Assembly (NCBI GenBank): GCA_036759545.1
Contig: DAIOUL010000018.1
Coordinates: forward strand, 1 to 39,243
Direction of reading: 5' to 3'
Length of the DNA: 39,243 bases
Origin: 66-474 sp036759545
GTDB lineage: Bacteria > Pseudomonadota > Gammaproteobacteria > Xanthomonadales > Rhodanobacteraceae
This document shows, in pieces, positions 7,109-14,158 of the stretch. How positions within the stretch are numbered: position 1 is the first letter of the stretch; each line of letters starts with the position of its first letter. Below the pieces are notes generated by a model. The model made no database searches. It was not told where the DNA came from and worked only from the letters and a program-made list of their open reading frames with translations. Position numbers and translations under genes: made by a program.

Positions 7109-7798
7109 TTACCGTGGCGAGTAACTCTCGAGTTTCATCATCAGCTCGCCGCCGTCGTTCTGCGCGACCTGCACCGGCACCGGATATTTCGGTGCGAACC
7201 AGGCTTCGAAGCCGCCGCCGTCGGTGCGCACCACGTGCATGGCGTCGAACTCGCCTGCCGGCACGGCGATCTGCTGCTTGCCTTGCGCGGCGTAATGCTG
7301 TGTCTCGATGTGATCTCGCACCGCGACCGGCAGATCGAATTCGTGTTTGCCGTCGCGCAATCCGGCAGCGATCGCCAAGATCGCAGTGTGACGTTCCATC
7401 GTACCCGGTTGCGCGGCGAACCGATGCTGGCCCTTGTCGTCCACACTGATGGTGTTGGCGGACCAGTCGAAGCGCACGTGGCGTTCCTTGTGCTTGATCG
7501 CCGCGTCCATCGTGTAGTCGTAGCTCAGGCCTTCGGGCGACGGGCCTTTCCAGCGGAAGGTGGAAGTCTCCTGGATATTGGCGCTCATCAGCGCGGCCAA
7601 TCCCTCTGTGCCTTTGCTGGCGGTGGTGAACGTCCACGTGTCCTTGCCCGCGGGTTGCAAGGTCATGGTGGCCTCGCCGATCGGCGAACCGTCCTTCAGC
7701 AACTGGTAGCGCGCGGTGAAGGCGGGCAGCGGCGCGGCGAACGCGGCGCCAGCGAACAGCAGCAACGCGGCGGCGGAGAAAAGGCGAGGCGGCTTCAT
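7109..7798 (-). CDS. DUF3108 domain secreted protein
   Basis: The protein has 229 residues from ATG 7798, with GGAAAG six bases upstream. It opens with a clear signal peptide (KPPRLFSAAALLLFAGAAFA, cleavage likely after AFA). The mature part starts LPAFTARYQLLKDGSPIGEA and contains TFRWKGPSPEGLSYDYTM, the beta-rich pattern of DUF3108 proteins. These are periplasmic proteins of unknown function often found next to purN-purM. Here it reads in the same direction as purN and starts 62 bases after it. A role in envelope stress or lipoprotein handling has no support in the sequence. Its stop codon lies five bases from the convergent murA stop. Confidence 0.85.
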   Translation of the reverse strand: MKPPRLFSAAALLLFAGAAFAAPLPAFTARYQLLKDGSPIGEATMTLQPAGKDTWTFTTASKGTEGLAALMSANIQETSTFRWKGPSPEGLSYDYTMDAAIKHKERHVRFDWSANTISVDDKGQHRFAAQPGTMERHTAILAIAAGLRDGKHEFDLPVAVRDHIETQHYAAQGKQQIAVPAGEFDAMHVVRTDGGGFEAWFAPKYPVPVQVAQNDGGELMMKLESYSPR

Positions 7799-7860
7799 GA
7801 TCTTTCCGGCGAACTGCGATACGAGCATCTGACTGTGGCGCCGTTTCGCTGAACCCAGCC

Positions 7861-8538
7861 TCACGCCGCGCGCAGGGTCCCGTCCGGATCGAGGCAAAGC
7901 GGTTCTCGCAGTGCGTCGCCATCGCAATGCACGACGCCGCCGCGCAGTACGACGCGCCCGCGCGCGATCGCGTCCACGCAGGCGACGAGCAGGCGGTGTT
8001 CCTGATGCAGCAAGCGGGCGGCCAGTGTTTCTTCGTCGTCATGGGGGTGGATCGGAATGCGCGCCTGCGCGATCACCGGGCCGCCATCCAGCTCCGCGGT
8101 GACGAAGTGCACGCTGGCGCCGTGCTCCGCATCTTTGGCGGCGATCGCGCGCCGATGGGTGTGCAGGCCGCGATATTTCGGCAGCAACGAAGGGTGGATG
8201 TTGATGATGCGGCCTCGCCATCGCTCGACGACGCTTGCATCGACGATGCGCATGAAGCCTGCCAGCACGACCAGCTTGGCATCGCTTTCGGCGACACGTG
8301 CGAACAGCGCTTCATCGAATTCGCGCCGCGTCGCAAAGGGTTTGGGATTCAACGCGAAAGTCGGGATGCCGTGTGCTTCGGCGTTGCGCAGCGCAGGCGC
8401 TTCGGCCTTGTCGCTCGCCACCAGCACGATTTCGACCGGCAACTTGCCGGCTTCTTTCGCGTCGATCAGCGCGGCCAGATTGCTGCCGCGGCCGGAGGCG
8501 AGGACCGCAACCGGGAGAGAAATGTCTGTAATAGACAT
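7861..8538 (-). CDS. purN: Phosphoribosylglycinamide formyltransferase PurN
   Basis: PurN uses 10-formyl-tetrahydrofolate to formylate GAR in the third step of purine synthesis. From ATG 8538 the protein has 225 residues. The N-terminal loop VLASGRGSNLAALIDA binds the substrate phosphate. The catalytic region includes LVVLAGFMRIV and IINIHPSLLPKYRGLHTH, with the asparagine and histidine that hold and protonate the formyl group, and VHFVTAELDGGPVIAQA with the catalytic aspartate. The frame is open to 8613, but the additional residues come from the dispersed element at 8540-8730, whose end lies two bases upstream of the ATG. That element separates purN from purM by 224 bp, where these genes are usually almost contiguous. 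Confidence 0.96.
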   Translation of the reverse strand: MSITDISLPVAVLASGRGSNLAALIDAKEAGKLPVEIVLVASDKAEAPALRNAEAHGIPTFALNPKPFATRREFDEALFARVAESDAKLVVLAGFMRIVDASVVERWRGRIINIHPSLLPKYRGLHTHRRAIAAKDAEHGASVHFVTAELDGGPVIAQARIPIHPHDDEETLAARLLHQEHRLLVACVDAIARGRVVLRGGVVHCDGDALREPLCLDPDGTLRAA

Positions 8539-8539
8539 A

Positions 8540-8730
8540 TCGTCATTCCCGCGCAAGCGGGACAAATTCGTCTGGAACGAATTTGAACAACCGAAGGTTG
8601 GCCCGCAGGGCAAAGTCCATGGACGGACTTTGTAATCCAGTGACTTTGCTCTTGCAGGTCAGAAAAGCAGAGACATTGGATTCCGGGTTCCGTTTCCCGA
8701 TCAAATCGGGAAACGGCCCCGGAATGACGA
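8540..8730 (-). repeat. Multi-hairpin dispersed element, copy 2
   Basis: Same element as 1471-1665 but inverted: identical 10-bp ends (TCGTCATTCC, GGAATGACGA), then in the same internal order a terminal hairpin, a variable section, the CAAAGTCC/GGACTTTG palindrome (8611-8632), the AACC/GGTT stem and the CAAATTCGT/ACGAATTTG palindrome. The hairpins next to the two ends differ between copies (for example GTTTCCCGAT/ATCGGGAAAC here), but each remains paired, which suggests selection for the stems. It sits in the purM-purN gap, directly ahead of the purN ATG. Confidence 0.8.
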
Positions 8731-8762
8731 TGATGTTGTTCGCGGCCATGTCTTTGAGCTTC

Positions 8763-9845
8763 TCAGACAATCTGCACGCGTTTGTCGCCAGCTCCACCCG
8801 CAACAACTTCACCGATTGTCCAGCTCTGCAAACCCGCTTGCGACAAGACGGCCGCTGCGGTGTTCACATCGTTGCGATCGAGAATCACGGTAAACCCGAT
8901 GCCGCAGTTGAACGTGCGCCACATTTCATCGTTCGGCACGCTGCCTTCGCGCTGCAACCAGTCGAACACCGGCGGCAGTTTCCATGTGGATGAATCGAGC
9001 GCCAGATCCAATCCGTCCGGCACGACGCGGACGATGTTTTCGGTCAAGCCGCCGCCGGTGATGTGCGCCATGCCGTGTACCGATGGGACCGGGGACCGGG
9101 GACCGGGGACCGGGGAATCGTCGCGCGGAGATCCTTTCAGCAACTCCAAAATCGGCTTGACGTAAATCGTGGTCGGCGCCATCAGCGCGTCGGCGAGTTT
9201 CACGCCACCGATGTCCAGATCGAACGGCGAACCCGCGCGCTCGACGATCCTGCGGATCAGCGAATAGCCATTGGAATGCGGGCCCGAAGATGCGACGCCG
9301 AGGATCACATCGCCCGCGCGGATTTTCGATCCATCGATCAGCGCGGATTTCTCCACCGCGCCGACGCAGAAGCCGGCGAGGTCGTATTCGCCGGCCGGAT
9401 ACATGTCCGGCATCTCGGCGGTTTCGCCGCCGATCAGCGCGCAGCCGGCGAGTTCGCAACCGCGTGCGATGCCGCCGATCACCGCAACCGTCGTGTCGAC
9501 GTCGAGCTTGCCGGTGGCGAAGTAATCGAGGAAGAACAGCGGCTCGGCGCCCTGCACCAGCACGTCGTTCACGCACATGCCGACCAGGTCGATGCCGATC
9601 GTGTCGTGGCGGTTCAACTGCTGCGCCAGTTTCAGCTTGGTGCCCACGCCGTCGGTGCCGGACACCAGCACCGGCTCGCGGTACTTGTTCGACAGATCGA
9701 ACAGCGCGCCGAAACCGCCCAGCCCGCCCATCACTTCCCGTCGGAAGCTGCGTCTCACCAGCGGCTTGATGCGCTCAACGATTTCATTGCCGGCGTCGAT
9801 GTCCACGCCGGCGGCGCGATAGGTGAGCGGTTGCTTGTCGGACAT
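8763..9845 (-). CDS. purM: Phosphoribosylformylglycinamidine cyclo-ligase PurM, with in-frame repeat insertion
   Basis: PurM closes the imidazole ring, converting FGAM to AIR with ATP. From ATG 9845 the product has 360 residues, about 15 more than E. coli. Family segments are intact: LTYRAAGVDIDAGNE, VSGTDGVGTKLKLA, CVNDVLVQGAEPLFFLDYFA, LIGGETAEMPDMY, VASSGPHSNGYSL, and GMAHITGGGLTENIVRV at the start of the second domain. Between VKPILELLKG and VHGMAH lie about 17 extra residues (239-255), SPRDDSPVPGPRSPVPS, encoded by a 7-bp tandem repeat. They fall at the domain linker, where an insertion could be tolerated. A gain or loss of one heptamer would shift the frame. It is transcribed towards purN and is divergent from the DUF2066 gene. 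Confidence 0.96.
   Translation of the reverse strand: MSDKQPLTYRAAGVDIDAGNEIVERIKPLVRRSFRREVMGGLGGFGALFDLSNKYREPVLVSGTDGVGTKLKLAQQLNRHDTIGIDLVGMCVNDVLVQGAEPLFFLDYFATGKLDVDTTVAVIGGIARGCELAGCALIGGETAEMPDMYPAGEYDLAGFCVGAVEKSALIDGSKIRAGDVILGVASSGPHSNGYSLIRRIVERAGSPFDLDIGGVKLADALMAPTTIYVKPILELLKGSPRDDSPVPGPRSPVPSVHGMAHITGGGLTENIVRVVPDGLDLALDSSTWKLPPVFDWLQREGSVPNDEMWRTFNCGIGFTVILDRNDVNTAAAVLSQAGLQSWTIGEVVAGGAGDKRVQIV
9081..9118 (+). repeat. Heptamer array inside purM, G-quadruplex motif
   Basis: The unit GGGGACC is repeated, giving GGG at 9085-9087 and four GGGG runs at 9091-9094, 9098-9101, 9105-9108 and 9112-9115, separated by ACC: a perfect quadruplex motif on the plus strand, which is the purM template strand. 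It is a single arm; no C-rich partner is seen nearby. It encodes the repetitive SPVPGPR peptide on the minus strand. Confidence 0.85.
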
Positions 9846-9939
9846 GGGACCCGGATGTGGCGCGGCAAAGGCCGACAATGATAGACGCGCTCACGTGGAT
9901 TGGGCAGACTTGTCGCGGGTGCAAGGGAAGGGCTCGATC

Positions 9940-10587
9940 ATGTCGCGTTTTCTCGCCGCTGCGCTGCTCGCGTTTTCGCTGCTGTTCGTCATGCACGCGC
10001 ACGCAGACGATTCCGCGCCCGCCGGCGGCTACTCGGCCACGGTACCGGTGGCCGACACCACCGATGCCGCGCGCGACAAGGCAATCGCCGCCGCGTTCAC
10101 GCAGGTGTTGAGCGGCCTGGCGCCGAACACCACGCCCACGGCGGACGTGCTGGCGCAGGCGACAGGTTATGTCCGCAACTTCAGGTATCAGCGTGCATCG
10201 GGCGGCGGACTGCAGTTGCAGGTGGATTTCGATCCGGGTTCGATCCAGCACCTGCTGCAGCAGATGGGCGCCTCCGCAACCGCGGCCGCGAATGCGCCCG
10301 CGGCCGCGGGTTCTGCGGGCGCGCCGGTCGCCGCGGGCGGCAGCGGTACGTGGTGGGTGGACGGCCTCGGCAGCGCGCAGGATTTCGCCACGCTGCTCGC
10401 CACCCTGCGCCAGTCCGATCAGTTGCAGAACGTGACCCCGATCGCCGCGCAAGGCGACGGCGTGCTGCTGCAACTCTCGTGGAACGCGCCATTGCCCGAC
10501 GTGCTGAACGCTCTGACCGGCGGCGGACACTTCAGCGCCGCGCCGGCGCATCCCGGAGCGGATGCTTCGTTGCACTGGTCGCGCTGA
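9940..10587 (+). CDS. DUF2066 domain secreted protein
   Basis: The ATG at 9940 has AAGGGAAGG upstream and gives 215 residues. A signal peptide is clear: SRFLAAALLAFSLLFVMHAHA. The mature N-terminus has the DUF2066 pattern YSATVPVADTTDAARDKAIAAAFTQVLSGL, then YVRNFRYQRASGGGLQLQVDF. A low-complexity alanine linker follows (about residues 108-127), then TWWVDGLGSAQDFATLLATL. DUF2066 proteins are periplasmic, of unknown function, and commonly sit between purM and hda in gammaproteobacteria; the same arrangement is seen here. It leads a plus-strand run of five genes and is divergent from purM across 94 bp. Confidence 0.82.
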   Translation: MSRFLAAALLAFSLLFVMHAHADDSAPAGGYSATVPVADTTDAARDKAIAAAFTQVLSGLAPNTTPTADVLAQATGYVRNFRYQRASGGGLQLQVDFDPGSIQHLLQQMGASATAAANAPAAAGSAGAPVAAGGSGTWWVDGLGSAQDFATLLATLRQSDQLQNVTPIAAQGDGVLLQLSWNAPLPDVLNALTGGGHFSAAPAHPGADASLHWSR

Positions 10588-10612
10588 AACCGGCGAGAGA
10601 CCCGTCGCGCCC

Positions 10613-11191
10613 GTGAGCCACAAGCTTCCCGCCTCGTCGCTGCGGCACCTGCCGAACGCGATCACCTGCCTGCGCATCGCACTGGTAGTGCCGCTGATCG
10701 TGATGGTGTTGCAGCAACGCTTCGCCGCGGCGCTGATCACCGGTGCGGTGGCGGGCTTGTCCGATGGCGTGGACGGATTCCTGGCACGCCGCTTCGGATG
10801 GCGCAGCCGACTTGGCGCGGTGCTGGATGCAATCGCGGACAAATTGATGCTGGTCGGCGTGTATCTCGCGCTGGCGCACGTCGGGCGCATCGCTTTCGCG
10901 CTGGCGTGGCTGGTCGTAGCGCGCGACCTGATCATCGTGAGCGGCGCGCTGCTGTATCGAGCGATCATCGGCAGGTTCGAGGCGCAACCGAGCCTCTGGT
11001 CCAAGGCGACCACATTGGCGCAAATCCTGTTTGTATTGCTTGTGCTCGGTTCTGCGTGCTTCGGCTGGCGCTGGTCGCCGCATCCGTACGGCTGGATCGT
11101 CGCGGTGTTGACGGTGATCAGCGGCGCCGATTACATCGTGCGCTGGGGTTTGCGTGCGCGCGACGCGCTTCGTGCGAGGAACGGACAATGA
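10613..11191 (+). CDS. CDP-alcohol phosphatidyltransferase family membrane protein
   Basis: The enzyme family displaces CMP from a CDP-linked lipid with an alcohol, for example in phosphatidylglycerophosphate synthesis. The signature D(x)2DG(x)2AR(x)8G(x)3D(x)3D is perfectly met by D51, D54, G55, A58, R59, G68, D72 and D76. Several membrane segments are visible (ITCLRIALVVPLIVMVL, LAWLVVARDLIIVSGALLY, ILFVLLVLGSACF, YGWIVAVLTVISGA). The GTG at 10613 gives 192 residues and avoids overlapping the DUF2066 gene; an in-frame ATG at 10562 lies inside that gene. Xanthomonads usually have a separate pgsA, so the substrate here is uncertain. The ATG of the next gene overlaps its stop. Confidence 0.88.
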   Translation: MSHKLPASSLRHLPNAITCLRIALVVPLIVMVLQQRFAAALITGAVAGLSDGVDGFLARRFGWRSRLGAVLDAIADKLMLVGVYLALAHVGRIAFALAWLVVARDLIIVSGALLYRAIIGRFEAQPSLWSKATTLAQILFVLLVLGSACFGWRWSPHPYGWIVAVLTVISGADYIVRWGLRARDALRARNGQ

Positions 11192-12348
11192 CCACCACGA
11201 ATGCCGTCGCACGCCGCTGGCAATGGCTGGTGATCGCGCTGGTGATCGGCGGCCTGCTGTGGCTGCTGCGGCCGGTGCTGACGCCGTTCGTGATCGCCGC
11301 GATGTTGGCGTATCTGGGCGATCCGCTGGCCGACCGGCTGGAACGCTGGCACTGCAACCGCACGCTCGCGACCAGCATCGTTTTCATGGTGATGGTGTTG
11401 GTCCTGGCCGGCGCGCTAGTGCTGCTGATCCCGCTGATCCAACGCCAGGTCGTCCATCTGATTTCCGCGCTGCCGGGCTATGGCGCCTGGATCCAGAACG
11501 CGATGCTGCCGTGGCTGGAAGAGCATCTGCATCTGTCGCCCACCACATTCAATGTCGAAAGCATTGTCGCCAACATCAAGGCGCATATGGGCACGATCGG
11601 CAATGTCGCCGCGGTTGCGCTCGGATACGTCACGCGTTCCAGCCTGACGATCATCGGCTGGGTCACCTCGCTGGTGCTGATCCCGGTGGTGACGTTTTAT
11701 CTGCTGCGCGACTGGGACGTGATGGTCGCGAAGATCGACGATCTCTTGCCGCGCAACGTCGAGCCGACCGTGCGGCGTCTGGCGCGCGAGTCGGATGCGG
11801 TGCTGGGCGCGTTCGTGCGTGGGCAGTTGCTGGTGATGGTGGCGCTGGGCGCGTATTACGCGTTCGCATTGTGGATGGTCGGGCTGGATGTCGGCCCGCT
11901 GATCGGCATGATCGCGGGGCTGGTCAGCTTCGTGCCGTATCTCGGATTCATCACCGGACTGCTCGCGAGTTTGATCGCGGCGCTGGTGCAGTACCACGAC
12001 TGGCAACACCTCGCGCTGGTGTTGCTGGTGTTCGGCATCGGCCAGGTGCTGGAAGGTTACGTGCTGGTGCCGCGGCTGGTCGGCGGCAAGATCGGCCTGC
12101 ATCCGGTCGCGGTGATCTTCGCGGTGCTGGCGTTCGGGCAACTGTTCGGTTTTCTCGGCGTGCTGCTGGCGCTGCCGGTTTCATCGGTGCTGATGGTGCT
12201 GCTGCGCTACCTGCACGAACGCTATGTCGGCAGCGCGTTCTACGACGAACGCGCCGCGTCCGCGGCCGAACACGCGCCGATGGTGCTGGAACTGGAGCAG
12301 CCCGCCGCAGACGATGACACGCGCGACGAGCATCCTCCGCCGGAATGA
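11188..12348 (+). CDS. AI-2E family (PerM-like) transporter
   Basis: A polytopic inner-membrane protein of 386 residues; the ATG at 11188 overlaps the previous stop as ATGA and has GAGGAACGG upstream. The N-terminus has the family pattern WLLRPVLTPFVIAAMLAYLGDPLADRLER; later come YVTRSSLTIIGWVTSLVLIP, FYLLRDWDVMVAKID, RLARESDAVLGAFVRGQLLV and FVPYLGFITGLLASLIAALV. Members are named for AI-2 export but also include Na+(Li+)/H+ antiporters and proteins of unknown substrate, so transport specificity cannot be assigned. The C-terminal 40 residues are acidic and probably cytoplasmic. A PerM-family gene next to hda and a DUF2066 gene is a known neighbourhood. It overlaps hda by four bases. Confidence 0.93.
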   Translation: MTTTNAVARRWQWLVIALVIGGLLWLLRPVLTPFVIAAMLAYLGDPLADRLERWHCNRTLATSIVFMVMVLVLAGALVLLIPLIQRQVVHLISALPGYGAWIQNAMLPWLEEHLHLSPTTFNVESIVANIKAHMGTIGNVAAVALGYVTRSSLTIIGWVTSLVLIPVVTFYLLRDWDVMVAKIDDLLPRNVEPTVRRLARESDAVLGAFVRGQLLVMVALGAYYAFALWMVGLDVGPLIGMIAGLVSFVPYLGFITGLLASLIAALVQYHDWQHLALVLLVFGIGQVLEGYVLVPRLVGGKIGLHPVAVIFAVLAFGQLFGFLGVLLALPVSSVLMVLLRYLHERYVGSAFYDERAASAAEHAPMVLELEQPAADDDTRDEHPPPE

Positions 12349-13043
12349 ACGCGCGCCAATTGCCGCTTTCCCTGCGCTGGCCTTCGCACCAGCGGCTGGA
12401 TGCGTTCGTCGCGGGTGCGAATGCGCACGCGCTCGAAGCCGTGCGCGCTTGCGCGGAGGCGCGTAGCGATGCATGGTTGTACCTGCACAGCCCGCGCGGT
12501 AGCGGCAAAACGCATCTGCTGATCGGCGCGTGCCGGCTCGCGCTGAAAAGCGGACGCAACGCGCGTTATCTGCCGTTGGCGTCGCTGCACGAGTCGCAGG
12601 CGGAAGCGATCGCCAGTTTCGGAGCGGAGCGCGATGAGTTGTTGGCGGTCGACGACGCGCAGGCGATCGCCGGCGATGCGTCAGCCGAACGCGCGCTGTT
12701 CGATTTATACAACCGTGCGCGCGAAGCGCGCGCGACATTATTGTTTGCGGCATCCGCGCCGCCGAACCAGATTGGTTTGCAACTACCCGATCTGGTTTCG
12801 CGCTTGTCCGCCTGCACGCAATATGGCTTGCAACCGCTCAACGAAGCCGGCCGCCGCGGAGTTTTGCAGATGCGCGCGCAGCAGCGTGGACTGGAGATCG
12901 ACGATGCGGTGCTGGACTGGCTGTTCGCCCGCCAGCCGCGCGACCTAGCCGCGCTGATGGAACTGTTCGAACGCTTGGATCACGCCGCCCTGGCCGCACA
13001 GCGCAGGATCACGATACCGTTTTTGCGGGAGATGCTGCAATGA
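12345..13043 (+). CDS. hda: DnaA regulatory inactivator Hda
   Basis: Hda binds the sliding clamp and stimulates ATP hydrolysis by DnaA after initiation, preventing re-initiation. The 232-residue protein begins MNARQLPLSLRWP: QLPLSL is the clamp-binding motif. The AAA+ module follows, with Walker A HSPRGSGKTHLL (GSGKT at 52-56), Walker B LLAVDDAQAI, sensor 1 LLFAASAPP and the arginine-finger region QLPDLVSRLSACTQY. The C-terminal lid includes RQPRDLAALMELFERLDHAAL. The ATG overlaps the PerM-like gene as ATGA and its own stop overlaps the next gene in the same way, so it lies in the middle of a coupled operon. Confidence 0.95.
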   Translation: MNARQLPLSLRWPSHQRLDAFVAGANAHALEAVRACAEARSDAWLYLHSPRGSGKTHLLIGACRLALKSGRNARYLPLASLHESQAEAIASFGAERDELLAVDDAQAIAGDASAERALFDLYNRAREARATLLFAASAPPNQIGLQLPDLVSRLSACTQYGLQPLNEAGRRGVLQMRAQQRGLEIDDAVLDWLFARQPRDLAALMELFERLDHAALAAQRRITIPFLREMLQ

Positions 13044-13423
13044 CGAAAAAAATACTTGTGGCGATCGCCTGCGTTCTTGTACTGGCGATCATTTGTGTAG
13101 TCGCCCTGCGTGTTGCTTACAAGCTTACCAGCCGGCGATTTGATCAGGCGCTCATAGGCGTGCAGGCAAACTTGGCGTTCAATCGACTGATCGACGACCG
13201 AAGGATGGCATTCTTGCTTTCCAAAGGATGCATCGATCAGGCGAAGCGTTATGTGGACATCAACGAGGACCAGGACACGGAATTGCTGGCGGAATTTTAC
13301 AAGAGCGGGCTTCCACCGGAAGCAGTTCAATACATCAAATTGCGCGATCCACAATTGCTTTCAACGCTCGGCAATTTCAAAAGCCGATATGGCGTGCGTT
13401 GGACGGAGAAAGTCTGCAAATAA
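13040..13423 (+). CDS. Small membrane-anchored protein of unknown function
   Basis: The protein has 127 residues; its ATG overlaps the hda stop as ATGA, so it is almost certainly translated. Residues 4-25 (KILVAIACVLVLAIICVVALRV) form one membrane anchor after an MTKK n-region, leaving a soluble domain of about 100 residues probably in the periplasm. That domain is charged, with AFNRLIDDRRMAFLLSKGCI and QAKRYVDINEDQDTELLAEF, and has two cysteines, one near the C-terminus (VCK). I do not recognise the family. Base composition is clearly less GC-rich than the neighbours, with codons such as CTT, ATA and AAA, which hints at a recent arrival. Its end is 12 bases from the convergent murU stop. Confidence 0.72.
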   Translation: MTKKILVAIACVLVLAIICVVALRVAYKLTSRRFDQALIGVQANLAFNRLIDDRRMAFLLSKGCIDQAKRYVDINEDQDTELLAEFYKSGLPPEAVQYIKLRDPQLLSTLGNFKSRYGVRWTEKVCK

Positions 13424-13435
13424 CGCTTGTTCCAG

Positions 13436-14158
13436 TCAGGTTGCCACGCGCAGCCGCGTATCCAGTTCCTGCAACCGCTGCGGCGTGCCGATGTCGAACC
13501 AGGCGCCGGCGTGTTGCTGCCAGCTAATTTGATCTTTCGAAATCGCTGCACGCAGCAGCGGAGTGATGGAAAAACGCGGCGGATTTTCCGAAGCGCCGGG
13601 CGCATTGCCGATCACCTCGCGCCAGCCGTCCAGGAACTCCGGCCGGTACACGCCGATACCGGCGAAGGTGAGGGTGCGTTGCGCACCGGGTGAATCCGCG
13701 AACGGTAGCAGCTGACCATCATCGGCAATTCCGAAATCGCCCTGCGCGCGATGCTGCGGACTGTTCACCAGCACCAGATGCGCCAGGCCCTGCGGTTCGC
13801 GCGGCAAGGATGCGAAATCGAAGTCCGTCCAGATATCGCCGTTCACGGCAATGAAAGGCGCGTTGCCCAGCAACGGCAGCGCATGCAGCATGCCGCCGCC
13901 GGTTTCCAGTGCGGTTTCGCCTTCGAAGCTGTATTCGATGTGCACGCCATAGCGCGCACCATCGTCCAACGTTTCCTGGAACTGCGAAGCGAGGTGTGAG
14001 GTGTTGATCACCACCTCGCGCACGCCTGCGCGCGAGAGATTTTCCAGATGCCATTCGATCAAACGTTTTCCGCCCGCGCGCAGCAGCGGTTTGGGCATGG
14101 TATCGGAGAGCGGACGCATCCGCTCGCCACGGCCTGCGGAAAAGATCAAGGCTTTCAT
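13436..14158 (-). CDS. murU: N-acetylmuramate alpha-1-phosphate uridylyltransferase MurU
   Basis: MurU makes UDP-MurNAc from MurNAc 1-phosphate and UTP, letting recycled muramic acid re-enter peptidoglycan synthesis without MurA. From ATG 14158 there are 240 residues. The nucleotidyltransferase signature is MKALIFSAGRGERMRPLSD followed by PKPLL, with the nucleotide-binding GxGxRMRP loop and catalytic lysine. VINTSHLASQFQETL, FIAVNGDIWTDFDF (metal-binding aspartate) and FAGIGVYRPEFLDG are also typical. Its start overlaps the amgK stop by four bases, so kinase and uridylyltransferase are co-translated. The frame is open to 14311, but that part is antisense-like and overlaps amgK. Sugar-phosphate specificity is inferred from the amgK neighbour. 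Confidence 0.92.
   Translation of the reverse strand: MKALIFSAGRGERMRPLSDTMPKPLLRAGGKRLIEWHLENLSRAGVREVVINTSHLASQFQETLDDGARYGVHIEYSFEGETALETGGGMLHALPLLGNAPFIAVNGDIWTDFDFASLPREPQGLAHLVLVNSPQHRAQGDFGIADDGQLLPFADSPGAQRTLTFAGIGVYRPEFLDGWREVIGNAPGASENPPRFSITPLLRAAISKDQISWQQHAGAWFDIGTPQRLQELDTRLRVAT

Noticed and set aside
8543..8812. Small frame in the dispersed element encoding a peptide with MDFALRANLRL, also found in copy 1 (1399-1662)
   Set aside because: Shared only because both copies share palindromic DNA; different upstream and downstream residues, no ribosome-binding site. More likely structural DNA than a gene.
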